Of a stretch of 34,213 nucleotides of DNA, positions 1 to 10,025 are shown one piece after another (the first letter of the stretch is position 1; every line of letters starts with the position of its first letter). Below the pieces are notes generated by a model that saw nothing but the letters and a program-made list of their open reading frames with translations, did no database searches and had not been told where the DNA came from. This DNA is from Flavobacteriales bacterium (GTDB lineage: Bacteria > Bacteroidota > Bacteroidia > Flavobacteriales_D > Crocinitomicaceae): contig CANGHX010000009.1 in the NCBI GenBank assembly GCA_947453715.1, positions 1 through 34,213 on the forward strand, written 5' to 3'. A program made the translations under genes and the position numbers.

Positions 1-138
1 CATTATTTAACAACTCATCAAGATAAAATTCAAGTTGTTATAGGTCAAGATCATACTGCATTTGGAGTTGCGCAATGTCCAACACTTTCAGATTACGCAG
101 ATGGTATTGATGTGATGACTTGGTTAGGAACTCTTTAA
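1..138 (+). CDS. 3' end of acyl-CoA reductase (LuxC-like) protein, truncated by window edge
   Basis: Open frame from base 1 to TAA at 136-138: HYLTTHQDKIQVVIGQDHTAFGVAQCPTLSDYADGIDVMTWLGTL*. C-terminus resembles the 'FG..Q.P.L.DYADGVDTM.FL' ending of Bacteroidota acyl-CoA reductases. Confidence 0.55.
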   Translation, partial: HYLTTHQDKIQVVIGQDHTAFGVAQCPTLSDYADGIDVMTWLGTL

Positions 139-231
139 TTATGAAATTGATATAAATATTACGGATTAAAAGAATTCATTATAAAATATTTATGTAATTT
201 TAATTCGTTTGTTATAAATAAAAAAGTGTTT

Positions 232-855
232 ATGAAATATATTTTTATTCTTTCGCTAGTTATATTTACGTTTACTTCATGTAAAAAAAAGGAGGTAAAT
301 TTTGTTATAAAAGGTACAATAACTGATAATTCCTTCAATGTTCCATTAACCGATGTGACTGCTTATTTGTATAAAATTCCAGCAGGAACGAGTCAAGAAG
401 AATTGGTGACAACAACAACTTTATCTTCTACTGGAGAATATTCTTTCAGTGTCGTAAGAGATAAAACGACATCATTTATTGTTCGAATTGATAAGACAAA
501 TTATTTTCCAATTGAAGGGACTATTAATTTTTCTGATTTAACAACTGATCATGATAATGTTTATAATTATTCGACAACAGCAAAATCATGGGTAAATCTA
601 CATTTTAATAACTCAAACGGTGTTCCAACTGATGAATTGACGTTTACAAAACAGTCAGGAAAAGTTGGTTGTGCAGAATGTTGTACAGCAGGAGAAGTTA
701 TTTTATCAGGTGCGATTGATACAAATATTTACTGCATCAATGATGGCAATTCTATTTATTCTTACTTGTATTTTGTAACTGGCACAAGTAATTCTGGAAT
801 TAGACAAGTTACCACTGTACCATTTGATACTGTTGAAATATATTTACAATATTAA
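232..855 (+). CDS. Putative lipoprotein, unknown function
   Basis: ATG at 232 (ORF track starts at GTG 226). N-terminus MKYIFILSLVIFTFTSCKKKE is a type II signal peptide with lipobox Cys; C-terminal part has a CAECC motif. Confidence 0.75.
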   Translation: MKYIFILSLVIFTFTSCKKKEVNFVIKGTITDNSFNVPLTDVTAYLYKIPAGTSQEELVTTTTLSSTGEYSFSVVRDKTTSFIVRIDKTNYFPIEGTINFSDLTTDHDNVYNYSTTAKSWVNLHFNNSNGVPTDELTFTKQSGKVGCAECCTAGEVILSGAIDTNIYCINDGNSIYSYLYFVTGTSNSGIRQVTTVPFDTVEIYLQY

Positions 856-861
856 TTATTA

Positions 862-1404
862 ATGAAAGGCTTTTTATTTTGGATTTTAAAGGTTGCAGGT
901 TGGAAAATTGATGACCATGTTCCAAGTGGTATTGATAAATGTGTGGTTGTTGTTGGTCCACATACTTCTAATTGGGATTTTATCATTGGAAGAATTGCAT
1001 TTTTAAAATACGGTGTAAATGCAAAATTCTTAATAAAAAAAGATTTATTCTTTCCACCATTAGGTTGGATTCTAAAAGCGATGGGAGGACTACCTGTAGA
1101 TCGCAAACAAAAGAATAACATTACTGAATTAGCAGTTAAATTATTTGATGAACACGAAAAATTGTATTTAGTTTTTACGCCTGAAGGAACTCGTTCATAC
1201 AATCCAAAATGGAAAAAAGGTTTTTATTACATTGCAATTAAAGCGCAAGTTCCAATTTACATTGCTTATATGGATTACTCTAAAAAGATTGGAGGATTTG
1301 AGCGCATTTTCGAACCTACAGGAGACGCAGATAAAGACATTGAAGCTATTAAGGTTATTTTGTCAAAATACAAAGGTAAGTTTCCAGAAAATGGGATTTA
1401 TTAA
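862..1404 (+). CDS. 1-acyl-sn-glycerol-3-phosphate acyltransferase family (PlsC-like)
   Basis: Motifs GPHTSNWDFIIGR (HX4D variant), GGLPVDR and FTPEGTRS typical of PlsC-like acyltransferases. Confidence 0.85.
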   Translation: MKGFLFWILKVAGWKIDDHVPSGIDKCVVVVGPHTSNWDFIIGRIAFLKYGVNAKFLIKKDLFFPPLGWILKAMGGLPVDRKQKNNITELAVKLFDEHEKLYLVFTPEGTRSYNPKWKKGFYYIAIKAQVPIYIAYMDYSKKIGGFERIFEPTGDADKDIEAIKVILSKYKGKFPENGIY

Positions 1405-1602
1405 TTACTTTAAAGCTAACAATCAACACCAATTCAGTATTCAATTTGACTGTGTAAACTCTGTGAATAACTCTTTATTTAACGCTGTTTAGTGCAATTG
1501 AATATTTCTTATTTTTGAGTGGATTTAATTAAAAGAGATAAATTAATACTTTTTAACTTTATATCGTTAAAAGTTTATCAATTATCAAAATAAATAATTG
1601 AT

Positions 1603-1610
1603 TACTTTTG
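1603..1610 (+). promoter_or_regulatory. Candidate Bacteroidota -7 promoter element for purL
   Basis: TACTTTTG matches TAnnTTTG about 18 nt upstream of the ATG at 1629; no clear -33 TTG identified. Confidence 0.4.
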
Positions 1611-1628
1611 CAACACATTATATATTTT

Positions 1629-3866
1629 ATGGAAAGCACTTTACAACAAGAAGCAACTTTAGAGCAAGCAGTAGAATTGGGATTACGCCCAGAAGAATTT
1701 GAGATGATTAAAGGGGTTTTAGGAAGAACTCCTAATTTCACTGAAACAAGTGTTTATTCAGTAATGTGGTCTGAGCACTGTTCTTACAAGAATTCAATCT
1801 ATTGGTTGAAACAATTACCAAAAGATGGTCCACATATGTTAGTAAAAGCTGGTGAAGAAAACGCCGGTTTAGTTGATATAGGTGATGGATTAGGTTGTGC
1901 TTTCAAAATTGAATCACATAATCACCCAAGTGCATTAGAGCCTTACCAAGGTGCTGCAACTGGAGTTGGTGGAATTAACAGAGATATTTTCACAATGGGA
2001 GCTCGTCCTATTGCTCAATTAAATTCTTTACGTTTTGGTAACATCGAGTTAGATCGAACAAAATGGTTAGTAAAAGGTGTTGTTAAAGGTATTGGTGATT
2101 ATGGTAATGCGTTCGGTATTCCAATCGTTGGAGGAGAAGTTTTCTTTGATGATTCATATAATACAAACCCTTTGGTAAATGCTTTCTCAGCAGGTATCAT
2201 TGATTCTAAAAAAATTATTTCTGCAAAAGCAAAAGGTCCAGGTAATCCAGTTTTCATCGTTGGTTCGGCTACAGGTAAAGATGGTATTGCGGGTGCAGCG
2301 TTTGCTTCAAAAGATATAACAGAAGAGTCAGCTTCAGATTTACCATCAGTTCAAGTTGGAGATCCATTCATGGAGAAATTGTTACTTGAGGCTACAATGG
2401 AATTATTGAAAACGGATGCTGTCGTAGGTATGCAAGATATGGGTGCAGCAGGTATTACTTGTTCATCAAACGAGATGAGTGCAGGTGGTGGTGTAGGAAT
2501 GGATATTCATTTGGATAGAGTTCCAACACGTCAAGAAAACATGTTGCCATACGAAATCCTTTTATCTGAATCACAAGAACGTATGTTAGTGGTTGTTAAA
2601 AAAGGTGAAGAAAAAGTAGTTAAAGATATTTTTGATAAATGGGATTTACATGCAGAAGAAATTGGTGTTGTAACTGATTCTACGCAGGTAAGATATTTCA
2701 TGAATGGTGTTTTAGTAGGTGATGTTCCTGCTGAATCATTAGTTTTAGGTGGTGGCGCTCCTCAATACCAAAGAGAATACAAAGAGCCAGCATACTACCA
2801 AGAATTCAAAAAATTCTCAATTGATTCAATTGAACAACCTGAAGATTTAAAAGAAGTTGCTTATTTCTTATTACAACACCCAAATATCGCTTCAAAAAGA
2901 TGGGTTTATGAGCAATATGACTCAATGGTTGGGACAAAAAACATGACAACAAATCGTCCATCTGATGCAGGAGTTGTAAATATTAAAGGAACAAACAAAG
3001 CAATCGCAATGACAGTTGATTGTAATTCAAGATACGTAAATGCTGATCCAGAAGTAGGAACAATGATTGCTGTTTCTGAAGCAGCAAGAAACATTGTTTG
3101 TTCAGGTGGTGTTCCAAGTGCAATTACAAACTGTTTAAATTTCGGAAATCCATACAATCCAGAATCATATTGGCAATTTGTTGGAGCTATTAAAGGAATG
3201 TCAGCAGCTTGTTTGAAATTTAAAACACCTGTAACGGGAGGTAACGTTTCTTTCTACAATCAAACTTCAATAAATGGAGTAGAAGTTCCAGTTTTCCCTA
3301 CACCAACAATTGGTATGATTGGAATTTTAGAAGATAAAAACAAAGTGATGTCTTTGGATTTCAAACAAAAGGGAGATTTAATTTTTGTTTTAGGAGAATC
3401 TCATGATTGTATCAACTCTTCAGAATATTTAGCTTCTTACCATAAAATTAAAGCATCAGGTGCACCTTTCTTTGATTTAGAAAAAGAATTTGAAATGCAA
3501 GATGCTGTTAAAGGTTTAATTCAAAATGATTTGATCAATGCTGCACACGATGTTGCTGATGGAGGTTTGTTCATCACGTTAGCTGAAATGTCAATGCCAA
3601 GAGAATTAGGATTTGACATTGTTACTGACGCTGAAATCAGAGAAGATGCGTTCTTATTTGGTGAAGGTCAAGGAAGAGTTGTAGTAACTGTAAATGAGGA
3701 GTCTGAAGAAGATTTCTTAGAATTCATGATTGCTACAGGTGTTTCATTTACATTGTTAGGTCACGTTACTAAAGGTAAATTGATGGTTGATGATGAGCAT
3801 TATGGATTCATCACAGAAGCAAAAGAATTATTTAACAATGCGTTAGGTAAAAAACTTGAAAACTAG
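1629..3866 (+). CDS. purL: Phosphoribosylformylglycinamidine synthase subunit PurL (small type)
   Basis: ATG 1629 ([15 protein letters not shown]); motifs [54 protein letters not shown]. Confidence 0.95.
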   Translation: MESTLQQEATLEQAVELGLRPEEFEMIKGVLGRTPNFTETSVYSVMWSEHCSYKNSIYWLKQLPKDGPHMLVKAGEENAGLVDIGDGLGCAFKIESHNHPSALEPYQGAATGVGGINRDIFTMGARPIAQLNSLRFGNIELDRTKWLVKGVVKGIGDYGNAFGIPIVGGEVFFDDSYNTNPLVNAFSAGIIDSKKIISAKAKGPGNPVFIVGSATGKDGIAGAAFASKDITEESASDLPSVQVGDPFMEKLLLEATMELLKTDAVVGMQDMGAAGITCSSNEMSAGGGVGMDIHLDRVPTRQENMLPYEILLSESQERMLVVVKKGEEKVVKDIFDKWDLHAEEIGVVTDSTQVRYFMNGVLVGDVPAESLVLGGGAPQYQREYKEPAYYQEFKKFSIDSIEQPEDLKEVAYFLLQHPNIASKRWVYEQYDSMVGTKNMTTNRPSDAGVVNIKGTNKAIAMTVDCNSRYVNADPEVGTMIAVSEAARNIVCSGGVPSAITNCLNFGNPYNPESYWQFVGAIKGMSAACLKFKTPVTGGNVSFYNQTSINGVEVPVFPTPTIGMIGILEDKNKVMSLDFKQKGDLIFVLGESHDCINSSEYLASYHKIKASGAPFFDLEKEFEMQDAVKGLIQNDLINAAHDVADGGLFITLAEMSMPRELGFDIVTDAEIREDAFLFGEGQGRVVVTVNEESEEDFLEFMIATGVSFTLLGHVTKGKLMVDDEHYGFITEAKELFNNALGKKLEN

Positions 3867-3968
3867 ACATAAGGACTATAAGACTAAAGACTAAAAGAAA
3901 GATTTAATAATAATTAATACTGTCTTAATGTCTTTTGTCTTAAAATCTTTTATCTAAAAAAACTATAT

Positions 3969-4592
3969 ATGGAATACAATACAACAAGAGATAAATTAGT
4001 TTTACCAGAATACGGAAGAAACGTTCAAAACATGATTTGTCATGCGATGGAAATTGCTGATAGAGATGAACGTAATCGTGCTGCTCAAGCTATTATTGAA
4101 GTAATGGGACAGTTGAATCCACATTTAAGAGATGTAGATGATTACCGTCACAAACTTTGGACGCATTTATTCTTGATGTCTAATTTTCAATTAGATGTTG
4201 ACTCTCCATATGAAATTCCTAAAAAAGAAGAATTAGCAACGAAACCTGAACGATTAGAATATCCTTCAAGTAAAATTCGTTTCGGACATTATGGAAAATA
4301 TACTCAAAGAATCCTAGAAGGTGCTTCTGAAGTTACTGATGAAGGAGAAAAAGAGTATTTGAAACGTTCGATGGCTAATTTCATGAAAAAACAGTTTTTG
4401 GTTTATAATAATGATGCTGTTGAAAATCATGTAATTGCAAATCAATTATCTGAATTATCTAAAAAAGCATTGATTCTTGAAAATCCAGATGATTTAATGA
4501 GTACAAACTCAATTTTAAAATCATACGGAATTCAACAGAATAAAAACAACAAGAACAAGCAACAACAAAATAAAAAGAAATTTAAAAAATAA
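3969..4592 (+). CDS. DUF4290 domain-containing protein
   Basis: MEYNTTRDKLVLPEYGRNVQNMICHAMEI...LRDVDDYRHKLWTHLFLMS is characteristic of the Bacteroidota DUF4290 family; Lys/Asn/Gln-rich C-terminal tail. Confidence 0.85.
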   Translation: MEYNTTRDKLVLPEYGRNVQNMICHAMEIADRDERNRAAQAIIEVMGQLNPHLRDVDDYRHKLWTHLFLMSNFQLDVDSPYEIPKKEELATKPERLEYPSSKIRFGHYGKYTQRILEGASEVTDEGEKEYLKRSMANFMKKQFLVYNNDAVENHVIANQLSELSKKALILENPDDLMSTNSILKSYGIQQNKNNKNKQQQNKKKFKK

Positions 4593-4597
4593 TCTAA

Positions 4598-5905
4598 ATG
4601 GCGTCTTTTGAAATTCATGGTGGTAAGCCTTTAAAAGGGGAATTAGTTCCTCAAGGTGCAAAAAATGAAGCTTTGCAAATTTTATGTGCTGTTTTATTAA
4701 CGCCAGATAAGGTTACTATTTCTAATATTCCAGATATCATTGATGTAAATAAATTGATCGATTTATTGCAAACAATGGGAGTGAAAGTTGAAAAAGTAGA
4801 AAAAGGGACTTATATTTTTCAAGCGAAAGACATCAACTTAGATTATTTAGAATCAGAAGATTTCAAAAAAAGAGCGGCTTCTTTAAGAGGTTCAATTATG
4901 ATTGTTGGACCTTTATTGGCACGATTCGGAAGAGGATATATTCCAAAACCAGGAGGTGATAAAATTGGAAGAAGAAGATTAGATACTCATTTTGAAGGTT
5001 TTGTTAAATTAGGAGCGACTTTTAATTATGATGCAGGAGCACATTTCTATGCCGTAGATGCTAAAGAATTAAAAGGAACTTACATCCATTTAGATGAAGC
5101 TTCAGTTACTGGAACAGCTAACGTATTAATGGCTGCTGTTTTAGCAAAAGGCACAACAACAATTTACAATGCTGCATGTGAACCATATTTACAACAGTTA
5201 TGTAAAATGTTAAATTCAATGGGAGCGAAAATTAGTGGAATCGCTTCTAATATGTTAACGATTGAAGGTGTTACTGAATTAAATGGATGTTTTCATAGAA
5301 TTCTTCCAGATATGATTGAAATTGGAAGTTTTATTGGTTTAGCAGCAATGACTAAATCTGAAATTACAATTAAAGATGTTAGTTATGATGATTTAGGTAT
5401 TATCCCAGATGTTTTTAGAAAATTAGGAATAATTGTAGAAAGAAAAGGCGATGATATTTTTGTTCCTGCTCAAGATCATTATGAAATTGACACCTTTATT
5501 GATGGTTCAATCTTGACAATTGCTGATGCACCTTGGCCTGGATTTACACCTGATTTATTATCTATCATTTTGGTTGTTGCTACACAAGCAAAAGGAAGTG
5601 TATTGATTCACCAGAAAATGTTTGAATCACGTTTATTCTTTGTGGATAAATTGATTGATATGGGAGCGCAAATTATCTTATGTGATCCACATAGAGCAAC
5701 TGTAATTGGATTAAACAATGAACATTCATTAAAAGGAATATCAATGACTTCACCTGATATTCGTGCAGGAGTTTCATTATTAATTGCAGCTTTATCAGCA
5801 AAAGGGAAAAGTACAATTCACAACATAGAACAAATTGATAGAGGGTATCAAGATATTGATATTCGTTTGAGAAATTTAGGAGCAGATATTAGAAGAATTA
5901 GCTAA
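4598..5905 (+). CDS. murA: UDP-N-acetylglucosamine 1-carboxyvinyltransferase (MurA)
   Basis: Starts 6 bp after the DUF4290 gene; N-terminal [36 protein letters not shown], and [36 protein letters not shown]. Confidence 0.95.
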   Translation: MASFEIHGGKPLKGELVPQGAKNEALQILCAVLLTPDKVTISNIPDIIDVNKLIDLLQTMGVKVEKVEKGTYIFQAKDINLDYLESEDFKKRAASLRGSIMIVGPLLARFGRGYIPKPGGDKIGRRRLDTHFEGFVKLGATFNYDAGAHFYAVDAKELKGTYIHLDEASVTGTANVLMAAVLAKGTTTIYNAACEPYLQQLCKMLNSMGAKISGIASNMLTIEGVTELNGCFHRILPDMIEIGSFIGLAAMTKSEITIKDVSYDDLGIIPDVFRKLGIIVERKGDDIFVPAQDHYEIDTFIDGSILTIADAPWPGFTPDLLSIILVVATQAKGSVLIHQKMFESRLFFVDKLIDMGAQIILCDPHRATVIGLNNEHSLKGISMTSPDIRAGVSLLIAALSAKGKSTIHNIEQIDRGYQDIDIRLRNLGADIRRIS

Positions 5906-5951
5906 TTTTTTCTTGGCATTATTTTAGTTAAAACTACAAGAAAAAAATACT

Positions 5952-6458
5952 ATGAAATTAATTGCAGCTTTTTTATTACTATCGAGTTTTGCTTTTTTGA
6001 CTTCTCCTACTAATGGATCCAAAGCTCCTGAGATTGAATTAAAAAATCCTTCTGGTAAAACGATTAAACTGTCTGATTTAAAAGGCAAAATTGTATTAAT
6101 TGACTTTTGGGCTTCTTGGTGTGGACCTTGTAGAAGAGAAAATCCAAATGTAGTTGAAGCTTATGCTAAATACAATAAAAAGAAATTCAAAAACGCTAAA
6201 GGTTTCGAAGTTTTCAGTGTTTCATTGGATCGACAAGAAGAGCCTTGGAAAAAAGCAATCGAAGATGATAAATTATCTTGGTCGAATCATGGTTGGGATA
6301 AAGATGGTACAGCAGCAAGAGCATATGGTGCTAGTTCAATACCATTTGGTGTTTTGATTAATGAAGAAGGTGTTATAATAGCACAAGGACAAGCACTTAG
6401 AGGACTTGGATTACATATTGAATTAGATAAATTAGTCAAACAATTTAGAACAGATTAA
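5952..6458 (+). CDS. TlpA-like thioredoxin/redoxin, secreted
   Basis: Signal peptide MKLIAAFLLLSSFAFLTS; redox motif FWASWCGPCRRENP. Confidence 0.9.
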   Translation: MKLIAAFLLLSSFAFLTSPTNGSKAPEIELKNPSGKTIKLSDLKGKIVLIDFWASWCGPCRRENPNVVEAYAKYNKKKFKNAKGFEVFSVSLDRQEEPWKKAIEDDKLSWSNHGWDKDGTAARAYGASSIPFGVLINEEGVIIAQGQALRGLGLHIELDKLVKQFRTD

Positions 6459-6474
6459 ACTACTATAAACAAAC

Positions 6475-7836
6475 ATGAAAATTTACAATAACATTCTTGA
6501 AACAATTGGAAATACTCCTTTAGTTCGATTAAATAAAGTTACAAAAGATGTTAAAGCAACAGTTTTAGCAAAAGTTGAAACAACAAATCCTGGAAATTCT
6601 ATTAAAGATAGAATGGCAGTTAAAATGGTAGAAGATGCTGAAAAAGCTGGAATTTTAAAACCAGGCGGAACAATCATTGAAGGTACTTCAGGGAATACAG
6701 GAATGGGATTGGCTTTAGCAGCAATCATTAAAGGATACAAATTAATTTGTGTTTTAAATGATAAGCAGTCAAAAGAAAAAATGGATATTTTACGTGCAGT
6801 AGGAGCAGAAGTAGTTGTATGTCCTACAGCTGTTGAGCCAACAGATCCACGTTCATACTATTCTGTTTCAAGAAGATTGGCTTCAGAAATACCAAATTCT
6901 TGGTATGTTAATCAATATGATAACTTATCAAATAGACAAGCACATTACGAACAAACAGGTCCTGAAATTTGGGAACAAACAGAAGGTAAGATCACACATT
7001 TAGTAGTTGGTGTCGGAACTGGAGGTACAATTTCAGGTACAGGAAAATATTTAAAAGAAAAAAATCCAAATATTAAGATTATTGGTATTGATACATATGG
7101 TTCTGTATTCAAAAAATACAAAGAAACAGGTGTATTTGATGAAAATGAAATTTACCCATATATTACAGAAGGAATTGGAGAAGATATACTTCCAGCAAAT
7201 GTTGATTTTGATGTAATTGATAAATTCGAAAAAGTTACAGATAAAGATGCAGCTGTATTAACACGTAAATTAGCTCGTGAAGAAGGGATTTTTGTAGGTA
7301 ATTCTGCTGGATCAGCAATTGGAGGGATTTTACAGTTGAAAGATGAATTCAAAGAGGATGATGTAGTTGTTGTTATTTTTCATGATCATGGAAGTCGTTA
7401 TGTTGGAAAGATCTTCAATGACGAATGGATGCGTGAAAGAGGATTCTTAGATGAAGAATTAAAAACAGCTGGAGATTTAATTTCTGGTCATAAAGATGAA
7501 CCTTTGGTTTCATTGTATGCTGAAGAGTTACTTTCTCATGCAATTGCAAAAATGAGAAAATTCGGTATTTCTCAAATTCCAGTAATGAAGGATAATAAAT
7601 TTGCTGGTTCTTTAGATGATAGCCATTTATTCCAGTTGTTAATTGACAATCCAGAATTAAAAGATTCTCCGATATCAAGCGTGATGCAAGCACCTTTTCC
7701 AATTGTAAAAACTTCTACTTCAGTTGAAGAGGTTTCAAAATTGATTAACAAAAATACACATGCAGTATTAGTTGAAATGGATAACGGTAAACATCACATT
7801 ATCACACGTTACGATATAATTTCTTCACTTTCTTAA
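6475..7836 (+). CDS. PLP-dependent cystathionine beta-synthase/cysteine synthase with C-terminal CBS domains
   Basis: ETIGNTPLVRLNKV, NPGNSIKDRMAVKM, EGTSGNTGMGLA, GTGGTISGTGKYLKE; C-terminal ~120 aa resembles a CBS pair (ISQIPVMKDNKFAGSL, HAVLVEMDNGKHHIITRYDII). Confidence 0.9.
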   Translation: MKIYNNILETIGNTPLVRLNKVTKDVKATVLAKVETTNPGNSIKDRMAVKMVEDAEKAGILKPGGTIIEGTSGNTGMGLALAAIIKGYKLICVLNDKQSKEKMDILRAVGAEVVVCPTAVEPTDPRSYYSVSRRLASEIPNSWYVNQYDNLSNRQAHYEQTGPEIWEQTEGKITHLVVGVGTGGTISGTGKYLKEKNPNIKIIGIDTYGSVFKKYKETGVFDENEIYPYITEGIGEDILPANVDFDVIDKFEKVTDKDAAVLTRKLAREEGIFVGNSAGSAIGGILQLKDEFKEDDVVVVIFHDHGSRYVGKIFNDEWMRERGFLDEELKTAGDLISGHKDEPLVSLYAEELLSHAIAKMRKFGISQIPVMKDNKFAGSLDDSHLFQLLIDNPELKDSPISSVMQAPFPIVKTSTSVEEVSKLINKNTHAVLVEMDNGKHHIITRYDIISSLS

Positions 7837-8631
7837 ATGAAAGAATATAAAGATCAAATGAATCAAACAATCCGTCTTAGTGCTTCACCAAGACGGATTG
7901 TTTCGTTAGTACCTTCCCAAACTGAATTACTATATGATTTAGGATTGAACGAGGAAGTTATTGGGATAACAAAGTTTTGTATCCATCCAAAAGAATGGTT
8001 TAAATTGAAAACTAGAGTAGGTGGTACAAAAGACATTTCTTTAGCAAAAGTTTCAAAACTCAATCCTGATTTATTAATTGGGAATAAAGAGGAAAATGAA
8101 AAAGAGAACATTGAAAGTTTAAAGTCGCAATATCCTGTTTGGATGAGTGATATTTATACACTTCAAGATGCAATTGAAATGATTGAGCAAATTGGTGAAT
8201 TAGTTGATAAATCAGAAAAAGCTATTGAGATTTCAACTTCTATAAAGAATTCATTCGATCAATTTAAAACAGAAAATTCAACAAGATTTAAAGGGAATTC
8301 TCCAACAGTTTTGTATTTAATTTGGCGTAATCCTTATTTATCAGCAGGAAAAAACACTTTTATTGATTCAATTCTAAGTGAATGTGGATTTTCAAATTTC
8401 ATGAAAGAAGAAAGATACCCAGAAATAAATTTAGACTCAAAGATTTCACCTGATTATATCTTTTTAAGCTCTGAACCTTATCCATTTAAAGTTAAACATA
8501 TTAAAGAGTTAAGTCTAAATTATCCAAATTCAAAAATTCTACTTGTAGATGGTGAAATGTTTTCGTGGTATGGGTCAAGATTATTGAAAGCAACTAATTA
8601 CTTTAATCATTTGATAAATAAATTATTATAA
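7837..8631 (+). CDS. BtuF/helical-backbone substrate-binding-like protein, apparently without signal peptide
   Basis: SPRRIVSLVPSQTELLYDLGLNEEVIGITKFCIHP typical of the cobalamin/iron-siderophore binding fold. Start abuts the previous stop (TAAATG). Confidence 0.85.
   Translation: MKEYKDQMNQTIRLSASPRRIVSLVPSQTELLYDLGLNEEVIGITKFCIHPKEWFKLKTRVGGTKDISLAKVSKLNPDLLIGNKEENEKENIESLKSQYPVWMSDIYTLQDAIEMIEQIGELVDKSEKAIEISTSIKNSFDQFKTENSTRFKGNSPTVLYLIWRNPYLSAGKNTFIDSILSECGFSNFMKEERYPEINLDSKISPDYIFLSSEPYPFKVKHIKELSLNYPNSKILLVDGEMFSWYGSRLLKATNYFNHLINKLL
7865..7903. repeat. Perfect 14-bp inverted repeat (hairpin) inside a CDS
   Basis: aaacaatccgtctt (7865-7878) / aagacggattgttt (7890-7903), 11-nt loop. 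Confidence 0.9.
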
Positions 8632-8637
8632 AAAAAA

Positions 8638-8661
8638 AACCTTGACAAAATTGCCAAGGTT
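8638..8661 (-). terminator. Rho-independent terminator for gcvT
   Basis: aaccttg (8638-8644) ... caaggtt (8655-8661), flanked on the left by an A-run that reads as a T-tract on the minus strand; lies between convergent genes. Confidence 0.75.
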
Positions 8662-8688
8662 CTAATTATTATAATTTTAGTCAAATAA

Positions 8689-9771
8689 TTACTTTTTATA
8701 AAAAGGTAATTTTACAACTTTAGCTTTAATTCCTTTATCACGAATATCGATGAATATTTCAGAATCTAATGCTGAATTATCAACTGTAACATAACCAAGT
8801 CCAATTCCAATTTTCATAGAAGGAGACATAGTTCCTGAAGTTACTTTACCAATCGTTTCACCTCCAGCATTTTTGATTAAATAATCATGACGAGGGATCC
8901 CTCTGTCGATCATTTCAAAAGCAACTAATTTACGAGAAACTCCTTCTTCTTTTTGTTTTTTCAAGAAATCTGCATCTGTAAAGTCTTTAGTAAATTTAGT
9001 AATCCATCCTAATCCTGCTTCTAGTGGAGAAGTTGTATCATCAATGTCATTTCCGTATAAACAGAATCCCATTTCTAAACGCAATGTATCACGAGCAGCT
9101 AAACCAATAGGTTTAATACCGAAACTAGCTCCTGCTTCAAATACTTTATCCCAAACTTGATTAACATCTTCATTTTTAACATAAATTTCAAAACCTCCTG
9201 AACCTGTATAACCTGTAGAAGAAATCATAACGTTCTCAATCCCTGCAAATGTTCCATATTGGAAAGTATAGTAAACCATATCTTTCAAGTTAACATTTGT
9301 CAATGATTGCATAGCTTCTGCTGCTTTAGGACCTTGAATAGCCAATAAAGAATATTCATCTGAAAGGTTTTCCATTTCAACACCTAAATCATTCAAAGAA
9401 GAAATCCAGTTCCAATCTTTTTCAATGTTTGAAGCGTTAACAACGATGAAAAATTCCTCTGCATTTACTCTGTAAATAATTAAATCATCAACAATTCCAC
9501 CTTTACCATTTGGCATACAAGAATATTGAGCTTTTCCATCTGCAATAACAGAAACATCATTTGAAGCAAATTTTTGAATCAAATCCAATGCTTTTGGACC
9601 TCTTAAAACAAATTCTCCCATATGAGAAACATCAAAAACACCAACTGCATTTCTTACAGTTTCATGCTCAATGTTAACTCCTTCATATTGAACGGGCATA
9701 TTGTAACCTGCAAACGGAACCATTTTCGCTCCTAAAGCAATGTGTTTATCTGATAATGCTGTATTTTTCAT
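8689..9771 (-). CDS. gcvT: Aminomethyltransferase (glycine cleavage system T protein)
   Basis: [54 protein letters not shown]. The ORF track start at 9792 is probably 7 codons too long, because a TATATTTG promoter-like element sits at 9790-9797. Confidence 0.95.
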   Translation of the reverse strand: MKNTALSDKHIALGAKMVPFAGYNMPVQYEGVNIEHETVRNAVGVFDVSHMGEFVLRGPKALDLIQKFASNDVSVIADGKAQYSCMPNGKGGIVDDLIIYRVNAEEFFIVVNASNIEKDWNWISSLNDLGVEMENLSDEYSLLAIQGPKAAEAMQSLTNVNLKDMVYYTFQYGTFAGIENVMISSTGYTGSGGFEIYVKNEDVNQVWDKVFEAGASFGIKPIGLAARDTLRLEMGFCLYGNDIDDTTSPLEAGLGWITKFTKDFTDADFLKKQKEEGVSRKLVAFEMIDRGIPRHDYLIKNAGGETIGKVTSGTMSPSMKIGIGLGYVTVDNSALDSEIFIDIRDKGIKAKVVKLPFYKK

Positions 9772-9789
9772 TCTTTCTAATTTTGAGTT

Positions 9790-9797
9790 CAAATATA
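9790..9797 (-). promoter_or_regulatory. Candidate -7 element for gcvT
   Basis: Minus strand reads TATATTTG (TAnnTTTG) about 18 nt upstream of the likely ATG at 9771. Confidence 0.35.
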
Positions 9798-9882
9798 ATC
9801 AAAAAGGATTTTAAAAGTTTGAATTTTAATAATCTTGTATAGTCGTTAACATTTTTGATTTTATTTGTTAATTAACAGTTGG

Positions 9883-9948
9883 CTTCGACTTCGCTCAGCC
9901 AACTTGACTACACTAAGTAAACTCGACGGCGACTGAGCGAAGTCGAAG
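9883..9948. repeat. REP-like palindromic element
   Basis: Perfect 16-bp inverted repeat cttcgacttcgctcag (9883-9898) / ctgagcgaagtcgaag (9933-9948) with 34-bp spacer; GC-rich against an AT-rich background; intergenic. Confidence 0.85.
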
Positions 9949-10025
9949 TCGAGAGTTTGAAAAAAGTGATATTTATTCTATTTCTAAAAGAAATAATTAT
10001 TCATTTTTGTAGAAATAATATCAGG

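Noticed and set aside
852-1202. 116-aa minus-strand ORF antisense to the PlsC-like gene
   Set aside because: No recognisable motif and fully antisense to a well-supported CDS; same reasoning for the other short antisense ORFs (e.g. 2906-3157, 6483-6740, 7152-7352, 7415-7702, 12315-12554).
1232-1492. 86-aa plus-strand ORF in another frame
   Set aside because: Overlaps the 3' half of the PlsC-like gene out of frame and has no family resemblance; likely chance.
9957-10025. N-terminal extension of the YitT-family ORF
   Set aside because: Starts in the repeat flank; the family-like sequence begins near MINYKNEIANYTYILLGSLAMAFG (10026).
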